This document shows positions 20,475-29,144 of a DNA stretch of 64,000 nt, piece by piece. The notes beneath the pieces are model-generated. The model ran no database searches and was not told the DNA's origin. It saw only the letters and a list, made by a program, of their open reading frames with translations. The translations under genes were made by a program, and so were the position numbers. Within the stretch, counting starts at the first letter, position 1. Every line of letters begins with the position of its first letter. The DNA is from Burkholderiales bacterium (GTDB lineage Bacteria; Pseudomonadota; Gammaproteobacteria; Burkholderiales; Burkholderiaceae_C): NCBI GenBank assembly GCA_017307855.1, contig JAFKGD010000001.1, forward strand, positions 434,001 to 498,000, written 5' to 3'.

Positions 20475-21263
20475 ATGAGATTGGAACTTGAAGGCAAGGT
20501 CGTCCTGATCACCGGCGGCAGCAAGGGCATCGGCCTGGCCTGCGCGCGCGCCTTTGCGGCCGAAGGCGCGCGTGTGGCCATCGCCTCCCGCAGCCAGGCG
20601 AACCTGGATGGGGCGCTGGCGACGCTCGCCGCCGAAGGCGTGAAGGCGTTCGCCGTGGCGACCGATCTCAGCCGGGCGGACACGGCGCCTGGCATGGTCG
20701 ATCGCGTCGAGGCCGCGCTCGGCCCGGTCGACGTGCTGGTCAATTCCGCCGGAGCCGCCAGCCGCACGCCCTACAGCGAGCTGACCGCGGCCCACTGGCA
20801 TGCGGCCATGGACGCCAAGTATTTCCCCTACATCCACGCCATGGATGCCGTCCTGCCGGGCATGGCGGCGCGCCGCGGCGGCGTGGTGGTCAACATCGTC
20901 GGCATGGGGGGCAAGGTCGCCACGCCCACTCATCTGCCCGGCGGTGCGGCCAACGCGGCGCTGATGCTGGCGGGCAGCGGCCTGGCCACGGCCTACGCGC
21001 CGCACGGCGTGCGCGTGAACACGGTGAATCCGGCCTCCACCCTCACGACACGGCTTCGCCAGGGCATGGAGGCCGACGCACGTCTGGCCGGGATCACGGA
21101 AGAAGAAGCGCAACGCCGCGCCGTGGCCCGCGTGCCGCTGGGCCGGCTGGCCACACCTGAGGAAGTGGCCGATCTGGTGGTCTTCCTGGCCTCGGCCCGC
21201 GCCAGCTATGTGACAGGTGCCGTGATCGGCATGGATGGCGCGGCAACGCCGCTGGTGGTGTGA
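20475..21263 (+). CDS. SDR-fold protein lacking the catalytic Tyr-Lys pair
   Basis: A 262-residue short-chain dehydrogenase/reductase fold. The cofactor motif is intact (TGGSKGIGLACARAF) and the Asn in VLVNSAGAASR is present. At the active-site helix the usual Tyr-x-x-x-Lys is replaced: the segment PGGAANAALMLAG has Gly at the Tyr place and Asn at the Lys place. It may bind NAD(P) without classical chemistry or use another mechanism. The start at 20475 follows TAGG; an upstream in-frame start at 20442 is less likely. It is divergent from clpB and converges with moaE, with one base between the stops. Confidence 0.85.
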   Translation: MRLELEGKVVLITGGSKGIGLACARAFAAEGARVAIASRSQANLDGALATLAAEGVKAFAVATDLSRADTAPGMVDRVEAALGPVDVLVNSAGAASRTPYSELTAAHWHAAMDAKYFPYIHAMDAVLPGMAARRGGVVVNIVGMGGKVATPTHLPGGAANAALMLAGSGLATAYAPHGVRVNTVNPASTLTTRLRQGMEADARLAGITEEEAQRRAVARVPLGRLATPEEVADLVVFLASARASYVTGAVIGMDGAATPLVV

Positions 21264-21264
21264 G

Positions 21265-21756
21265 TCAGTCCGCCCGGTTGCCGGAGGCGATGCCCCAGCG
21301 CGCCAGCGCCTCGTCGTCGGCCACGCGGGCATCGACCCAGCGCGCGCCGGAAGGCGTTTCTTCCTTCTTCCAGAACGGCGCCTGCGTCTTGAGGTAGTCC
21401 ATCAGGAACTCGCAGGCCCGGAACGACTGGCCCCGGTGCGCGGACGTGACGGCCACCAGCACGATCTGGTCGCTGGCCAACAGCCGGCCCACACGATGGA
21501 TCACGCGCACGCCCCTCACGTCGAATCGCTCGAAGGCCTGGTCGATCATGGCGCCGATGGCTTTCTCGGTCATGCCTGGATAGTGCTCGAGTTCCATCGC
21601 GCTCACGCTGTCGCCGCTCGCGTGATCGCGCACCACACCCACGAAACAGCAGACCGCGCCCACGCCGCCGTCGCCCTGGCGCAGCGCGGCAATTTCAGCC
21701 GACAGGTCGAAATCCTCCGGCTGGATGCAGACGCTGGCGCGGCGCGGGGCACTCAT
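21265..21756 (-). CDS. moaE: Molybdopterin synthase catalytic subunit MoaE
   Basis: Large subunit of molybdopterin synthase, which transfers sulfur from MoaD thiocarboxylate to cyclic pyranopterin monophosphate. The 163-residue protein shows VGAVCCFVGVVRDH, LEHYPGMTEKAI, IHRVGRLLASDQIVLVAV and the active-site-type SAHRGQSFRACEFLMDYLK and WKKEE segments. It is the last gene of the alaA-to-moaE minus-strand run and begins 12 bases after moaD. Confidence 0.97.
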   Translation of the reverse strand: MSAPRRASVCIQPEDFDLSAEIAALRQGDGGVGAVCCFVGVVRDHASGDSVSAMELEHYPGMTEKAIGAMIDQAFERFDVRGVRVIHRVGRLLASDQIVLVAVTSAHRGQSFRACEFLMDYLKTQAPFWKKEETPSGARWVDARVADDEALARWGIASGNRAD

Positions 21757-21768
21757 GCCGAAGGCTCC

Positions 21769-22020
21769 TCAACCACCCGTGACCGGCGGGAAGAACGCCA
21801 CTTCGGCGCCCGGGTGCAGGGGCGTGTCGTCTCCGCCCATGACCTGCTCCAGCGCCATGCGCACCGCCCGGCCGCGCGCCAGCGCCTGGGCGTGGGCGCC
21901 GCCACGCGCGATCAGTTCGTCGCGCAAGCCGCCCAGCGTGATGGCCGCGGTGTCCACGCGCTCCGACGTCATGCCGAGCGCTTCGCGGATCGAGGCGAAG
22001 TAACGGATGTGGACTTGCAT
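21769..22020 (-). CDS. moaD: Molybdopterin synthase sulfur carrier subunit MoaD
   Basis: An 83-residue ubiquitin-like sulfur carrier. It begins with MQVHIRYFASIREALG and ends in the conserved FFPPVTGG tail, whose terminal Gly is adenylated and thiocarboxylated. It sits 14 bases downstream of moeA and 12 bases upstream of moaE, as usual for these genes. The ATG at 22020 is the only start that gives the family N-terminus. Confidence 0.96.
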   Translation of the reverse strand: MQVHIRYFASIREALGMTSERVDTAAITLGGLRDELIARGGAHAQALARGRAVRMALEQVMGGDDTPLHPGAEVAFFPPVTGG

Positions 22021-22034
22021 GCGATCCGCCTCCG

Positions 22035-23276
22035 TCACGCCAGCAAGCCGTCGAAGGGCAGGAATTGCACGATGTCGCCTGGTCGCACCGGCGTTCCCGC
22101 CGGAATGTCCACCAGCCCGTCGGCCCAGGCCACCGAGGTGAGCACGCCCGAGCCCTGGTTGGGGAACAGCACGAGACCACCCGCGTCGTCCAGGCGCGCG
22201 CGCAGGAACTCGCGCCGCTTGTCGGCACGCGGCCACTCGAAGTGCGCGGGCAACGACAGGGTGCGAGGCTCCAGACGCGTGGCGCCCTGAAGGCGCAGAA
22301 GGAAGGGCCGCACCAGCAGGACGAACGTGGCGAAGCTGGACACCGGGTTGCCGGGCAGCCCGATGAAGTGCGCCGGCCCGACGCGGCCATAGGCGAACGG
22401 CTTGCCCGGCTTCATCGAGATCTGCCACAGGCGCAGCAGGCCCAGCGCTTCGACGGCGGGCTTGATGTGGTCTTCCTCGCCCACCGACACGCCGCCGCTG
22501 GTGAGGATCAGGTCGCATTGCGCCGCCGCATCGCGCAGCACACGCACGGTGGTGTCGAAATCGTCGGGCACCACGCCCAGGTCCTGCACCTCGCAGCCCA
22601 GCCGTGCCAGCAAAGCGCGCAGGAAGAAGCGGTTGGAGTTATAGATGGCACCGGGCCGCATGGCCTCGGGCGCCACGTCACCGGGCATCACGAGTTCGTC
22701 GCCGGTGGAAAACAGCGCCACGCGCGGCGCGCGCGCCACACGCAGCACCGCCTGCCCCACGCCGGCCGCCAGCCCGAGCGCGGCCGGGCCCAGGCGCTCG
22801 CCCGCGCGCAGCACCACGGCGCCGCGGGTCACGTCCTCGCCGCTGCGGCGGATCGCCAGGCCTGGCGTGGGCACCGAGCGGAACGTCGCGAAGATCGCGT
22901 CGCCTTCGGTCGTGGCATCGACGTCTTCCTGCATGACCACCGCATCGGCGCCTTCGGGCACGGGCGCGCCGGTGAAGATGCGCGCCGCCGTGCCGGCCGC
23001 CAGCGGGCCGCCGCTGCTGCCGGCCGCGATGCGCTGCGATACGGGCAGGCGCGTGCCGACGGCAGGCACGTCGGCCACGCGCACGGCGTAGCCATCCATC
23101 GCACTGTTGTCGACCGGCGGCACCTGCAGGGGCGACACGACGTCCTGGGCGAGCAAACGGCCATCGGCGTCGAACGTCGACACGTCCTGGGGATCGCCCA
23201 GGGGTTCGGCGAAAGACAGCAGCTCGGCGCGCGCTTCGTCGAGCGTGCGCAGATTGGGGCGGGACATGGTGTTCAT
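22035..23276 (-). CDS. moeA: Molybdopterin molybdotransferase MoeA
   Basis: Inserts molybdate into adenylylated molybdopterin. The protein has 413 residues and shows PVDNSAMDGYAVR in the N-terminal region, FTGAPVPEGADAVVMQED, the GDELV and TSGGVSVGEEDH segments of the MPT-binding domain, and PGKPFAYGRV with LPGNPVSSFATF. The ATG at 23276 overlaps the mobB stop as ATGA, so translation is coupled. An upstream in-frame start at 23330 would lie inside mobB. Confidence 0.97.
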   Translation of the reverse strand: MNTMSRPNLRTLDEARAELLSFAEPLGDPQDVSTFDADGRLLAQDVVSPLQVPPVDNSAMDGYAVRVADVPAVGTRLPVSQRIAAGSSGGPLAAGTAARIFTGAPVPEGADAVVMQEDVDATTEGDAIFATFRSVPTPGLAIRRSGEDVTRGAVVLRAGERLGPAALGLAAGVGQAVLRVARAPRVALFSTGDELVMPGDVAPEAMRPGAIYNSNRFFLRALLARLGCEVQDLGVVPDDFDTTVRVLRDAAAQCDLILTSGGVSVGEEDHIKPAVEALGLLRLWQISMKPGKPFAYGRVGPAHFIGLPGNPVSSFATFVLLVRPFLLRLQGATRLEPRTLSLPAHFEWPRADKRREFLRARLDDAGGLVLFPNQGSGVLTSVAWADGLVDIPAGTPVRPGDIVQFLPFDGLLA

Positions 23277-23809
23277 GACGACAGGTAGCGCTCGTCGTAT
23301 TCGAACCGGTCGCCGTTTTCGACCAGCCACGCGGCGATGGCTTGGGGCTGGTTGAGGTCGAGCACGGGGCGCAGGGTTTCGTGCGGCAACTCGGCCGGTG
23401 CGTCAGTGGCGATGGCCACGACGAAGTCTTCGTCGATGTACATCGCGGGGTGACCGGTGGACGGACGCCACACCTCGATCTTGAGCAGGTCGCTGCTCTT
23501 GAAGCCTTCGACCAGCACCCAGTCCACGCCGCCGTACAGCTCGGCGATCAGGTGGTGCACGCTCAACTGGGCCGGTCGCTCGAACTCCCGCATCAGCGCC
23601 AGGCGCCGGTCGGAAGCAACCACCACTTCGAAGGCGCCGGCGCGACGGTGGCGGTGGCTGTCCTTGCCGGGATGGTCGATGTCGAAGTTGTGGTGCGCGT
23701 GCTTGACGGTGGACACGCGCAGGCCGTGCGCCTTCAGCGCCCCGATGAGGCCCTCGACCAGAGTGGTCTTGCCAGAGCCCGAAAAGCCCGCGAATCCGAC
23801 GACTTTCAC
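23273..23809 (-). CDS. mobB: Molybdopterin-guanine dinucleotide biosynthesis adaptor MobB
   Basis: A GTP-binding P-loop protein of 178 residues that assists guanine dinucleotide attachment to the molybdenum cofactor. The P-loop is GFSGSGKTTLVEG, followed by TVKHAHHNFDIDHPGKDSHR and the Glu-Gly-Phe-Lys motif in VLVEGFKSSDLLKIEV. It starts with GTG. No MobA gene is in the window. Its position between thrC and moeA is typical of Burkholderiales. Confidence 0.95.
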   Translation of the reverse strand: MKVVGFAGFSGSGKTTLVEGLIGALKAHGLRVSTVKHAHHNFDIDHPGKDSHRHRRAGAFEVVVASDRRLALMREFERPAQLSVHHLIAELYGGVDWVLVEGFKSSDLLKIEVWRPSTGHPAMYIDEDFVVAIATDAPAELPHETLRPVLDLNQPQAIAAWLVENGDRFEYDERYLSS

Positions 23810-23872
23810 TGCCGCGTCCCCTCTGTACTGTGTATCAACGGCGCATGCCCCGCGCAGGGGCCGCGCCGCCGG

Positions 23873-25288
23873 TCAATCGCAATGCCGACGAATGTAGTCC
23901 ATCACGCGGGCAGTGTCGGCCGGAAGCACGACCACGCGGCGCGGCAGGTCTTCGATGCCCGCCAGGCGTGCGGGCCGCTCGGGCTCCCGGCCCAGCGCCT
24001 CGCGGATCGTCTCCGCGAACTTGATGGGCAGAGCCGTCTCCAGCACCACCATCGGCACGCCGGACTGCAGATGCGCGCGTGACACCTTCAGTCCGTCGGC
24101 GGTGTGCGTGTCGATCATCGTGCCGAAGCGCTGCCAGGTGTCGCGGATGGTGGCCAGCCGGTCGGCGTGCGTGCTGCGGCCACTGGCAAAACCGTAGTGC
24201 CGGGCAGCCTCGGCGAACGCCGCGTCGCCGCTCAGGTCGAAGCGGCCCGAAGCCGACAACTGGCGGCCGAACAGGTCGCGCGTGCGCTCGCCATCGCGGC
24301 CCACCAGGTCGAACACGAAACGCTCGAAGTTGCTGGCCTTGCTGATGTCCATCGACGGGCTGGATGTCTCGTGCGTGTCGGCACTGCCGCGCACACGGTA
24401 GACGCCGGTGCGGAAGAACTCGTCGAGCACATCGTTCTCGTTGGTGGCGACCACCAGGCGCTCGATGGGCAGACCCATCATGCGCGCCACATGGCCGGCG
24501 CAGACGTTGCCGAAGTTGCCGCTGGGCACGGTGAAGCTCACGCGCTCCGTCTCATCCTTCGTGGCCTGGAAATAGCCGGCGAAGTAGTACACCACCTGGG
24601 CCAGCAGCCGCGCCCAGTTGATCGAATTGACGGTGCCGATGCGGTACTGGCGCTTGAAGGCCAGGTCGTTGGACACGGCCTTGACGATGTCCTGGCAGTC
24701 GTCGAACACGCCCGCGATGGCGAGGTTGTGGATGTTCTCGTCCTGCAGGCTGAACATCTGCGCCTGCTGGAACGGGCTCATGCGACCTTCGGGCGAGGTC
24801 ATGAAGACGCGGATGCCCTGCTTGCCGCGCATGGCGTATTCGGCCGCGCTGCCGGTGTCGCCGCTGGTCGCGCCCAGGATGTTGAGCGTCTCGCCGCGCC
24901 GGGCCAGCTCGTACTCGAACAGGTTGCCGAGCAATTGCATGGCCATGTCCTTGAAGGCCAGCGTGGGGCCGTTCGACAGGGCTTCGAGGTAGACACCGTC
25001 TTCCAGGCGGCGCAGCGGCACGATCTCGCGCGTGCCGAACACCTCGGGCGTATAGGTTTTGGTGCACAGCGCACGCAGGTCGCCGGCCGGGATGTCGTCG
25101 ATGTAGAGCGACAGGATCTCGTACGCCAGCTCGGCATACGACAGGCTGCGCCAGCGCGCCAGCAGAGCCGCGTCGACCTGCGGGTAGCGCTCGGGCAGGT
25201 ACAGGCCACCATCGGGCGCCAGCCCTTCGAGCAGGATTTCGCAGAACGAGCGGCGCGCCGGGTCGCCGCGGGTGGAGAGGTAACGCAT
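23873..25288 (-). CDS. thrC: Threonine synthase
   Basis: A PLP enzyme of 471 residues converting O-phosphohomoserine to threonine. The N-terminus (MRYLSTRG) and the PLP Lys in PTLAFKDMAMQLLG match the long bacterial type, with phosphate-binding ATSGDTGSAAEYA and SVPSGNFGN-like FTVPSGNFGNVCAGH. It begins 20 bases after hom, forming the last committed steps of threonine synthesis. The minus-strand open frame continues upstream over hom, but the ATG at 25288 is the true start. Confidence 0.97.
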   Translation of the reverse strand: MRYLSTRGDPARRSFCEILLEGLAPDGGLYLPERYPQVDAALLARWRSLSYAELAYEILSLYIDDIPAGDLRALCTKTYTPEVFGTREIVPLRRLEDGVYLEALSNGPTLAFKDMAMQLLGNLFEYELARRGETLNILGATSGDTGSAAEYAMRGKQGIRVFMTSPEGRMSPFQQAQMFSLQDENIHNLAIAGVFDDCQDIVKAVSNDLAFKRQYRIGTVNSINWARLLAQVVYYFAGYFQATKDETERVSFTVPSGNFGNVCAGHVARMMGLPIERLVVATNENDVLDEFFRTGVYRVRGSADTHETSSPSMDISKASNFERFVFDLVGRDGERTRDLFGRQLSASGRFDLSGDAAFAEAARHYGFASGRSTHADRLATIRDTWQRFGTMIDTHTADGLKVSRAHLQSGVPMVVLETALPIKFAETIREALGREPERPARLAGIEDLPRRVVVLPADTARVMDYIRRHCD

Positions 25289-25308
25289 GTCGTGTGTGCC
25301 TTGCGCGC

Positions 25309-26631
25309 TCAGTTGAGCTCTTCCTTGCGGATGCGCGTGATGGGTGCCAGCACGGTGGGAAGGGCCTGCATCTGCGCGATCGCGTCGTTCATGCGGGACT
25401 CCACGCAGTCGTGCGTGAGGATGATGAGGTCGGTCTGGTTCTCGCCCTCCGACGCCTCGCGCTGCAGCACCGCGTCGATGCTGATGCCCAGCGCCGCCAC
25501 GATGCCCGTGACCTTGGCCAGCACGCCGGCCTCGTCGGCCACGCGCAGGCGCAGGTAGTAGCTGGTGACGACCTCGCCCATCGGCAGCACCGGCAGGTCG
25601 CCTTCGTTGGCGAGGATGGCCTCGGGATGGAAAGCCAGGTGCGGCACGCGCTGCGCGGCATCGGCCGTGTGCAGGCGGGTGATGTCGACCAGATCGGCGA
25701 TCACGGCGCTGGCCGTGGGCTCGCTGCCCGCGCCCTTGCCGTAGTAGAGCGTGGTGCCCACGGCATCGGCACTCACCATGACCGCGTTCATCGCGCCCTC
25801 GACGTTGGCGATCAGGCGCTTGGCCGGCACCAGGCTCGGGTGCACGCGCAACTCGACGCCCTTGGCCGTGCGCTTGGTGATCCCCAGCAGCTTGATGCGG
25901 TAGCCCAGCTGCTCGGCATAGCGGATGTCCTGCGCAGCCAGCTTCGTGATGCCCTCGACATGTGCCTTGTCGAACTGCACCGGGATGCCGAAGGCGATAG
26001 CACTCATCAGCGTGACCTTGTGCGCGGCATCGACGCCTTCGATGTCGAAGGTCGGATCGGCCTCGGCGTAGCCCAGGCGCTGCGCTTCCTTGAGCACGAC
26101 GTCGAAGTCGAGACCCTTGTCGCGCATTTCGGAGAGGATGAAGTTGGTGGTGCCGTTGATGATGCCCGCCACCCACTGGATGCTGTTGGCCGTGAGGCCT
26201 TCGCGCAGCGCCTTGATGATGGGAATGCCGCCCGCGACGGCGGCCTCGAATGCCACCATCACGCCCTTGCGGTGGGCCGCCGCGAAGATCTCGGTGCCAT
26301 GCACGGCAAGCAGTGCCTTGTTGGCAGTGACTACGTGCTTGCCGGCCTCGATGGCCTCGAGCACCAGCTGGCGCGCAATGCCGTAGCCACCGATGAGCTC
26401 GACCACGATGTCGATGCCGGGATTGGCGATGACGGCGCGGGCATCGCCCACCACTTGCACGCCCTCGCCAACCACCGCCTGCGCGCGCGCGGTGTCCAGG
26501 TCGGCGACCATGGTGATCTCGATGCCGCGGCCCGCACGGCGGCGGATCTCTTCCTGGTTGCGGCGCAGCACGTTGAAGGTGCCGCTGCCCACGGTTCCGA
26601 TGCCCAGCAGGCCGACTTGGATGGGTTTCAT
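25309..26631 (-). CDS. hom: Homoserine dehydrogenase
   Basis: Reduces aspartate semialdehyde to homoserine. The 440-residue protein has the NAD(P) motif GLLGIGTVGSGTFNVL at the start, the catalytic region AVAGGIPIIKALREGL with GIINGTTNFIL, and a C-terminal ACT domain (from about residue 355) that normally mediates threonine feedback. It is followed by thrC and preceded by the aminotransferase gene 60 bases away. Confidence 0.98.
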   Translation of the reverse strand: MKPIQVGLLGIGTVGSGTFNVLRRNQEEIRRRAGRGIEITMVADLDTARAQAVVGEGVQVVGDARAVIANPGIDIVVELIGGYGIARQLVLEAIEAGKHVVTANKALLAVHGTEIFAAAHRKGVMVAFEAAVAGGIPIIKALREGLTANSIQWVAGIINGTTNFILSEMRDKGLDFDVVLKEAQRLGYAEADPTFDIEGVDAAHKVTLMSAIAFGIPVQFDKAHVEGITKLAAQDIRYAEQLGYRIKLLGITKRTAKGVELRVHPSLVPAKRLIANVEGAMNAVMVSADAVGTTLYYGKGAGSEPTASAVIADLVDITRLHTADAAQRVPHLAFHPEAILANEGDLPVLPMGEVVTSYYLRLRVADEAGVLAKVTGIVAALGISIDAVLQREASEGENQTDLIILTHDCVESRMNDAIAQMQALPTVLAPITRIRKEELN

Positions 26632-26691
26632 GAAAACAATACTCTCTGGGTCAACAAACTGCCGCGCGCGGCGCGGCGACGTCTCTCGGAT

Positions 26692-27921
26692 TCAGGCCGC
26701 CTTGCGGCGCTGGCGATAGTTCTCCAGGAACTGCGCGATGCGGCTCACGGCCGTGCGCAGGTCGTCCTCGTGCGGCAGGAAGACGATGCGGAAATGCTGA
26801 TGGTCGGGGTAATTGAAGCCCGACCCCTGCACCAGCATCACGCGCGTGGCGCGCAGCAGCTCCATGAAGAACTGGCGGTCGTCCTCGATCGGATACATCT
26901 GCGGATCGAGGCGTGGGAACATGTAGAGCGCGGCCTGCGGCTTCACGCAGGTCACGCCGGGAATCGCAGTGATGAGCTCGTACGCCAGGTCGCGCTGGCG
27001 ACGCAGACGCCCACCTTCCTTGACCAGATCGTTGATGCTCTGATGCCCGCCGAGCGCCGTCTGGATCGCCCACTGACCCGGCACATTGGAGCCGAGCTTC
27101 AGGTTGGCCAGCATGTTCAGGCCTTCGATGAAGTCCCGTGCGATGTGCTTGGGGCCAGACAGCACCATCCACCCTGCGCGATAGCCGCACGAGCGATACG
27201 CCTTCGAGAGCGAGTTGAACGTCAGCGTCAGCACGTCGGTCGACAGGCTGCCCATGGCCGTGAACTTCACATCGTCGTAGAGGACCTTGTCGTAGACCTC
27301 GTCGACCAACAGCACGAGGTCGTGTTCCCGGGCCAGTTGCACGATGTCCCTGAGCACCGCATCGGGATAGAGCACGCCGGTGGGGTTGTTCGGATTGATG
27401 ACCACGATGCCGCGCGTGCGCAGCGTGATCTTGGCCCGCATGTCGGCCAGGTCGGGCAGCCAGCCGTTGTCCTCGTCGCACTTGTAGTGCACGGGCTTGC
27501 CGCCGGACAGCGAGGTCGCCGCCGTCCAGAGCGGGTAGTCGGGCATCGGCACCAGCAGCTCGTCGCCATCGTTGAGCAGCGCGTTGGTCGCCATCACGAT
27601 CAGCTCGCTCGCCCCATTGCCCAGGTAGATGTCTTCCAGCGTCACGCCCTGGATGCCCAGCTGCTGCGTGTAGTGCATGACAGCCTTGCGCGCCGCGAAG
27701 ATGCCTTTGCTGTCGGAGTAGCCCGCCGAGTCCGGCAGGTTGCGGATCATGTCCTGCTGGATTTCCTCCGGCGCATCGAAGCCGAACGGCGCCATGTTGC
27801 CTATGTTCAGCTTGATGATCTTCTGCCCCTCGTCCTCCATCTGCCGCGCAGCGTCCACGATCGGACCGCGGACGTCATAGAGCACATTGGCGAGCTTGGC
27901 GGATTTCTGGATGACTTTCAA
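26692..27921 (-). CDS. alaA: Alanine/valine-type PLP aminotransferase (AlaA-like)
   Basis: A class I aminotransferase of 409 residues, closest in pattern to glutamate-pyruvate transaminases of the AlaA/AlaT group. The PLP Lys lies in SLSKAYRSCGYRAGW, and NPNNPTGVLYPDAVL and DEVYDKVLYDD are conserved. The start codon is TTG at 27921, preceded by a strong GGAGGGG ribosome-binding site that lies inside a 12-base palindrome (27926-27937). It heads the amino-acid and molybdopterin run ending in moaE. Confidence 0.92.
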   Translation of the reverse strand: MKVIQKSAKLANVLYDVRGPIVDAARQMEDEGQKIIKLNIGNMAPFGFDAPEEIQQDMIRNLPDSAGYSDSKGIFAARKAVMHYTQQLGIQGVTLEDIYLGNGASELIVMATNALLNDGDELLVPMPDYPLWTAATSLSGGKPVHYKCDEDNGWLPDLADMRAKITLRTRGIVVINPNNPTGVLYPDAVLRDIVQLAREHDLVLLVDEVYDKVLYDDVKFTAMGSLSTDVLTLTFNSLSKAYRSCGYRAGWMVLSGPKHIARDFIEGLNMLANLKLGSNVPGQWAIQTALGGHQSINDLVKEGGRLRRQRDLAYELITAIPGVTCVKPQAALYMFPRLDPQMYPIEDDRQFFMELLRATRVMLVQGSGFNYPDHQHFRIVFLPHEDDLRTAVSRIAQFLENYRQRRKAA

Positions 27922-28012
27922 AGTCCCCTCCGGAGGGCGGTGTAACTGGGAAAACCTATAATTTGACCACAGTTCTGCATGCTTTCAGTGCAGTGCAGCA
28001 TCCCTTCGCACC

Positions 28013-28390
28013 ATGAAGTTGCAGCCCGACAAATTCGACGTTCCGGCCATCAGCGGCTATGGTCCCGGCTGGGTCGGTGTGGACGGCGAGCGCATCGAAA
28101 CCAGCCTCGTGCTCGATTCACACGGCGGACGCACCGACTGGGCTTGCAAGGGCTACGACGAACTGCGCCGGTCCCATTTCGACCAGTTGGCCGCACTGGG
28201 CCCGGAGCTTGTCGTGTTCGGCAGCGGTGGCAGGCTGCGATTCCCACGCCCCGAGTGGCTGCAGGCCCTGGTGGCCCGCGGCATCGGTGTGGAGACGATG
28301 GACACGCAGGCGGCCTGCCGCACCTACAACATCCTCGCGGGTGAAGGCCGGCACGTCGTTGCAGCCCTTATTCTGGAAACAGCGGCCTGA
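28013..28390 (+). CDS. Mth938-like domain protein (DUF498)
   Basis: A 125-residue single-domain protein of the Mth938/DUF498 family, whose eukaryotic relatives (NDUFAF3) assist respiratory complex I assembly. The central PELVVFGSGGRLRFP and the LAGEGRHVVAALIL ending are typical. It is divergent from alaA with 91 bases between, and is followed by a peroxiredoxin on the same strand. A TATAAT hexamer at 27957-27962 may be its -10 element, although no good -35 is visible. Confidence 0.9.
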   Translation: MKLQPDKFDVPAISGYGPGWVGVDGERIETSLVLDSHGGRTDWACKGYDELRRSHFDQLAALGPELVVFGSGGRLRFPRPEWLQALVARGIGVETMDTQAACRTYNILAGEGRHVVAALILETAA

Positions 28391-28417
28391 GCCGATGTTT
28401 TCGGAGTAAAATCTAAG

Positions 28418-28452
28418 GTTGCAAAGGGGGGCGCCGAGGCCCCGTTCGCAAC
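28418..28452 (+). other. Inverted repeat in the peroxiredoxin upstream region
   Basis: GTTGC (28418-28422) pairs with GCAAC (28448-28452), and inner GGGG pairs with CCCC, giving a bulged hairpin upstream of the peroxiredoxin gene. A TAAAAT hexamer at 28407-28412 lies just before it. It could be leader RNA structure; there is no following T-run. Confidence 0.3.
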
Positions 28453-28503
28453 GAGCAAACCTGTTGCCGCTACGCGGGAACACTCCATTAGAGATACAAA
28501 TTC

Positions 28504-28980
28504 ATGGCGATCGTTGTCAACAAACCCATTCCCGAATTTGAAGCGAACGCCACCGGCGGCCTCAAGGTTTCCAACACCTCCCACCTCGGACAGATCCTCG
28601 TTCTTTACTTCTATCCCAAGGACAACACCCCCGGTTGCACGACCGAGGCCATGCAGTTCCGCGACAAGTACAAGGATTTCGCCAAGGCGGGCGCCACCGT
28701 GTTCGGTGTATCGCGCGACAACATGAAGTCGCACGACGACTTCAAGGCCAAGCTCGAACTGCCGTTCGAGCTGATCGCCGACACCGAAGAGAAGATGTGC
28801 CACATGTTCGGCGTGGTCAAGAACAAGATCATGTACGGCAAGAAGGTCAAGGGCATCGAGCGCAGCACCTTCCTGATCGGGCCCGATGGCATCCTCAAGG
28901 AAGAATGGCGTGGCCTCAAGGTGCCGGGGCACGTCGACGAAGTGCTCAAGTCCGTCAAGGCGCTCAAGAAAGCTGCGTAA
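28504..28980 (+). CDS. bcp: Thioredoxin-dependent thiol peroxidase (Bcp/PrxQ)
   Basis: A peroxiredoxin of 158 residues that reduces hydroperoxides through a peroxidatic Cys at position 45 in KDNTPGCTTEAM. The usual resolving Cys five residues later is replaced by Met; the only other cysteine is C99 in KMCHMFG. The enzyme may therefore use C99, or a 1-Cys mechanism. A clear terminator follows about 100 bases downstream. It lies 113 bases after the Mth938 gene and probably has its own promoter. Confidence 0.94.
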   Translation: MAIVVNKPIPEFEANATGGLKVSNTSHLGQILVLYFYPKDNTPGCTTEAMQFRDKYKDFAKAGATVFGVSRDNMKSHDDFKAKLELPFELIADTEEKMCHMFGVVKNKIMYGKKVKGIERSTFLIGPDGILKEEWRGLKVPGHVDEVLKSVKALKKAA

Positions 28981-29077
28981 GCAGCGCTCAGGCCTCTGCG
29001 GCGCAGGGGCTTTGCACGCCACGGTGGTCATGCATAATGGCTTCATGCCGTTGGTATTCGCAACTGCGCCCACCCCG

Positions 29078-29107
29078 AAAAGCCGCCCTGGCCTCAAGGC
29101 GGCTTTT
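29078..29107 (+). terminator. Rho-independent terminator after bcp
   Basis: AAAAGCCGCC and GGCGGCTTTTT form a strong hairpin with a ten-base loop, followed directly by a T-run. It lies between the peroxiredoxin and the PhoH gene and should end the peroxiredoxin transcript. Confidence 0.88.
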
Positions 29108-29144
29108 TCGTTTTTGATTCCCACCGCAACGAGGCCACCGCTCC

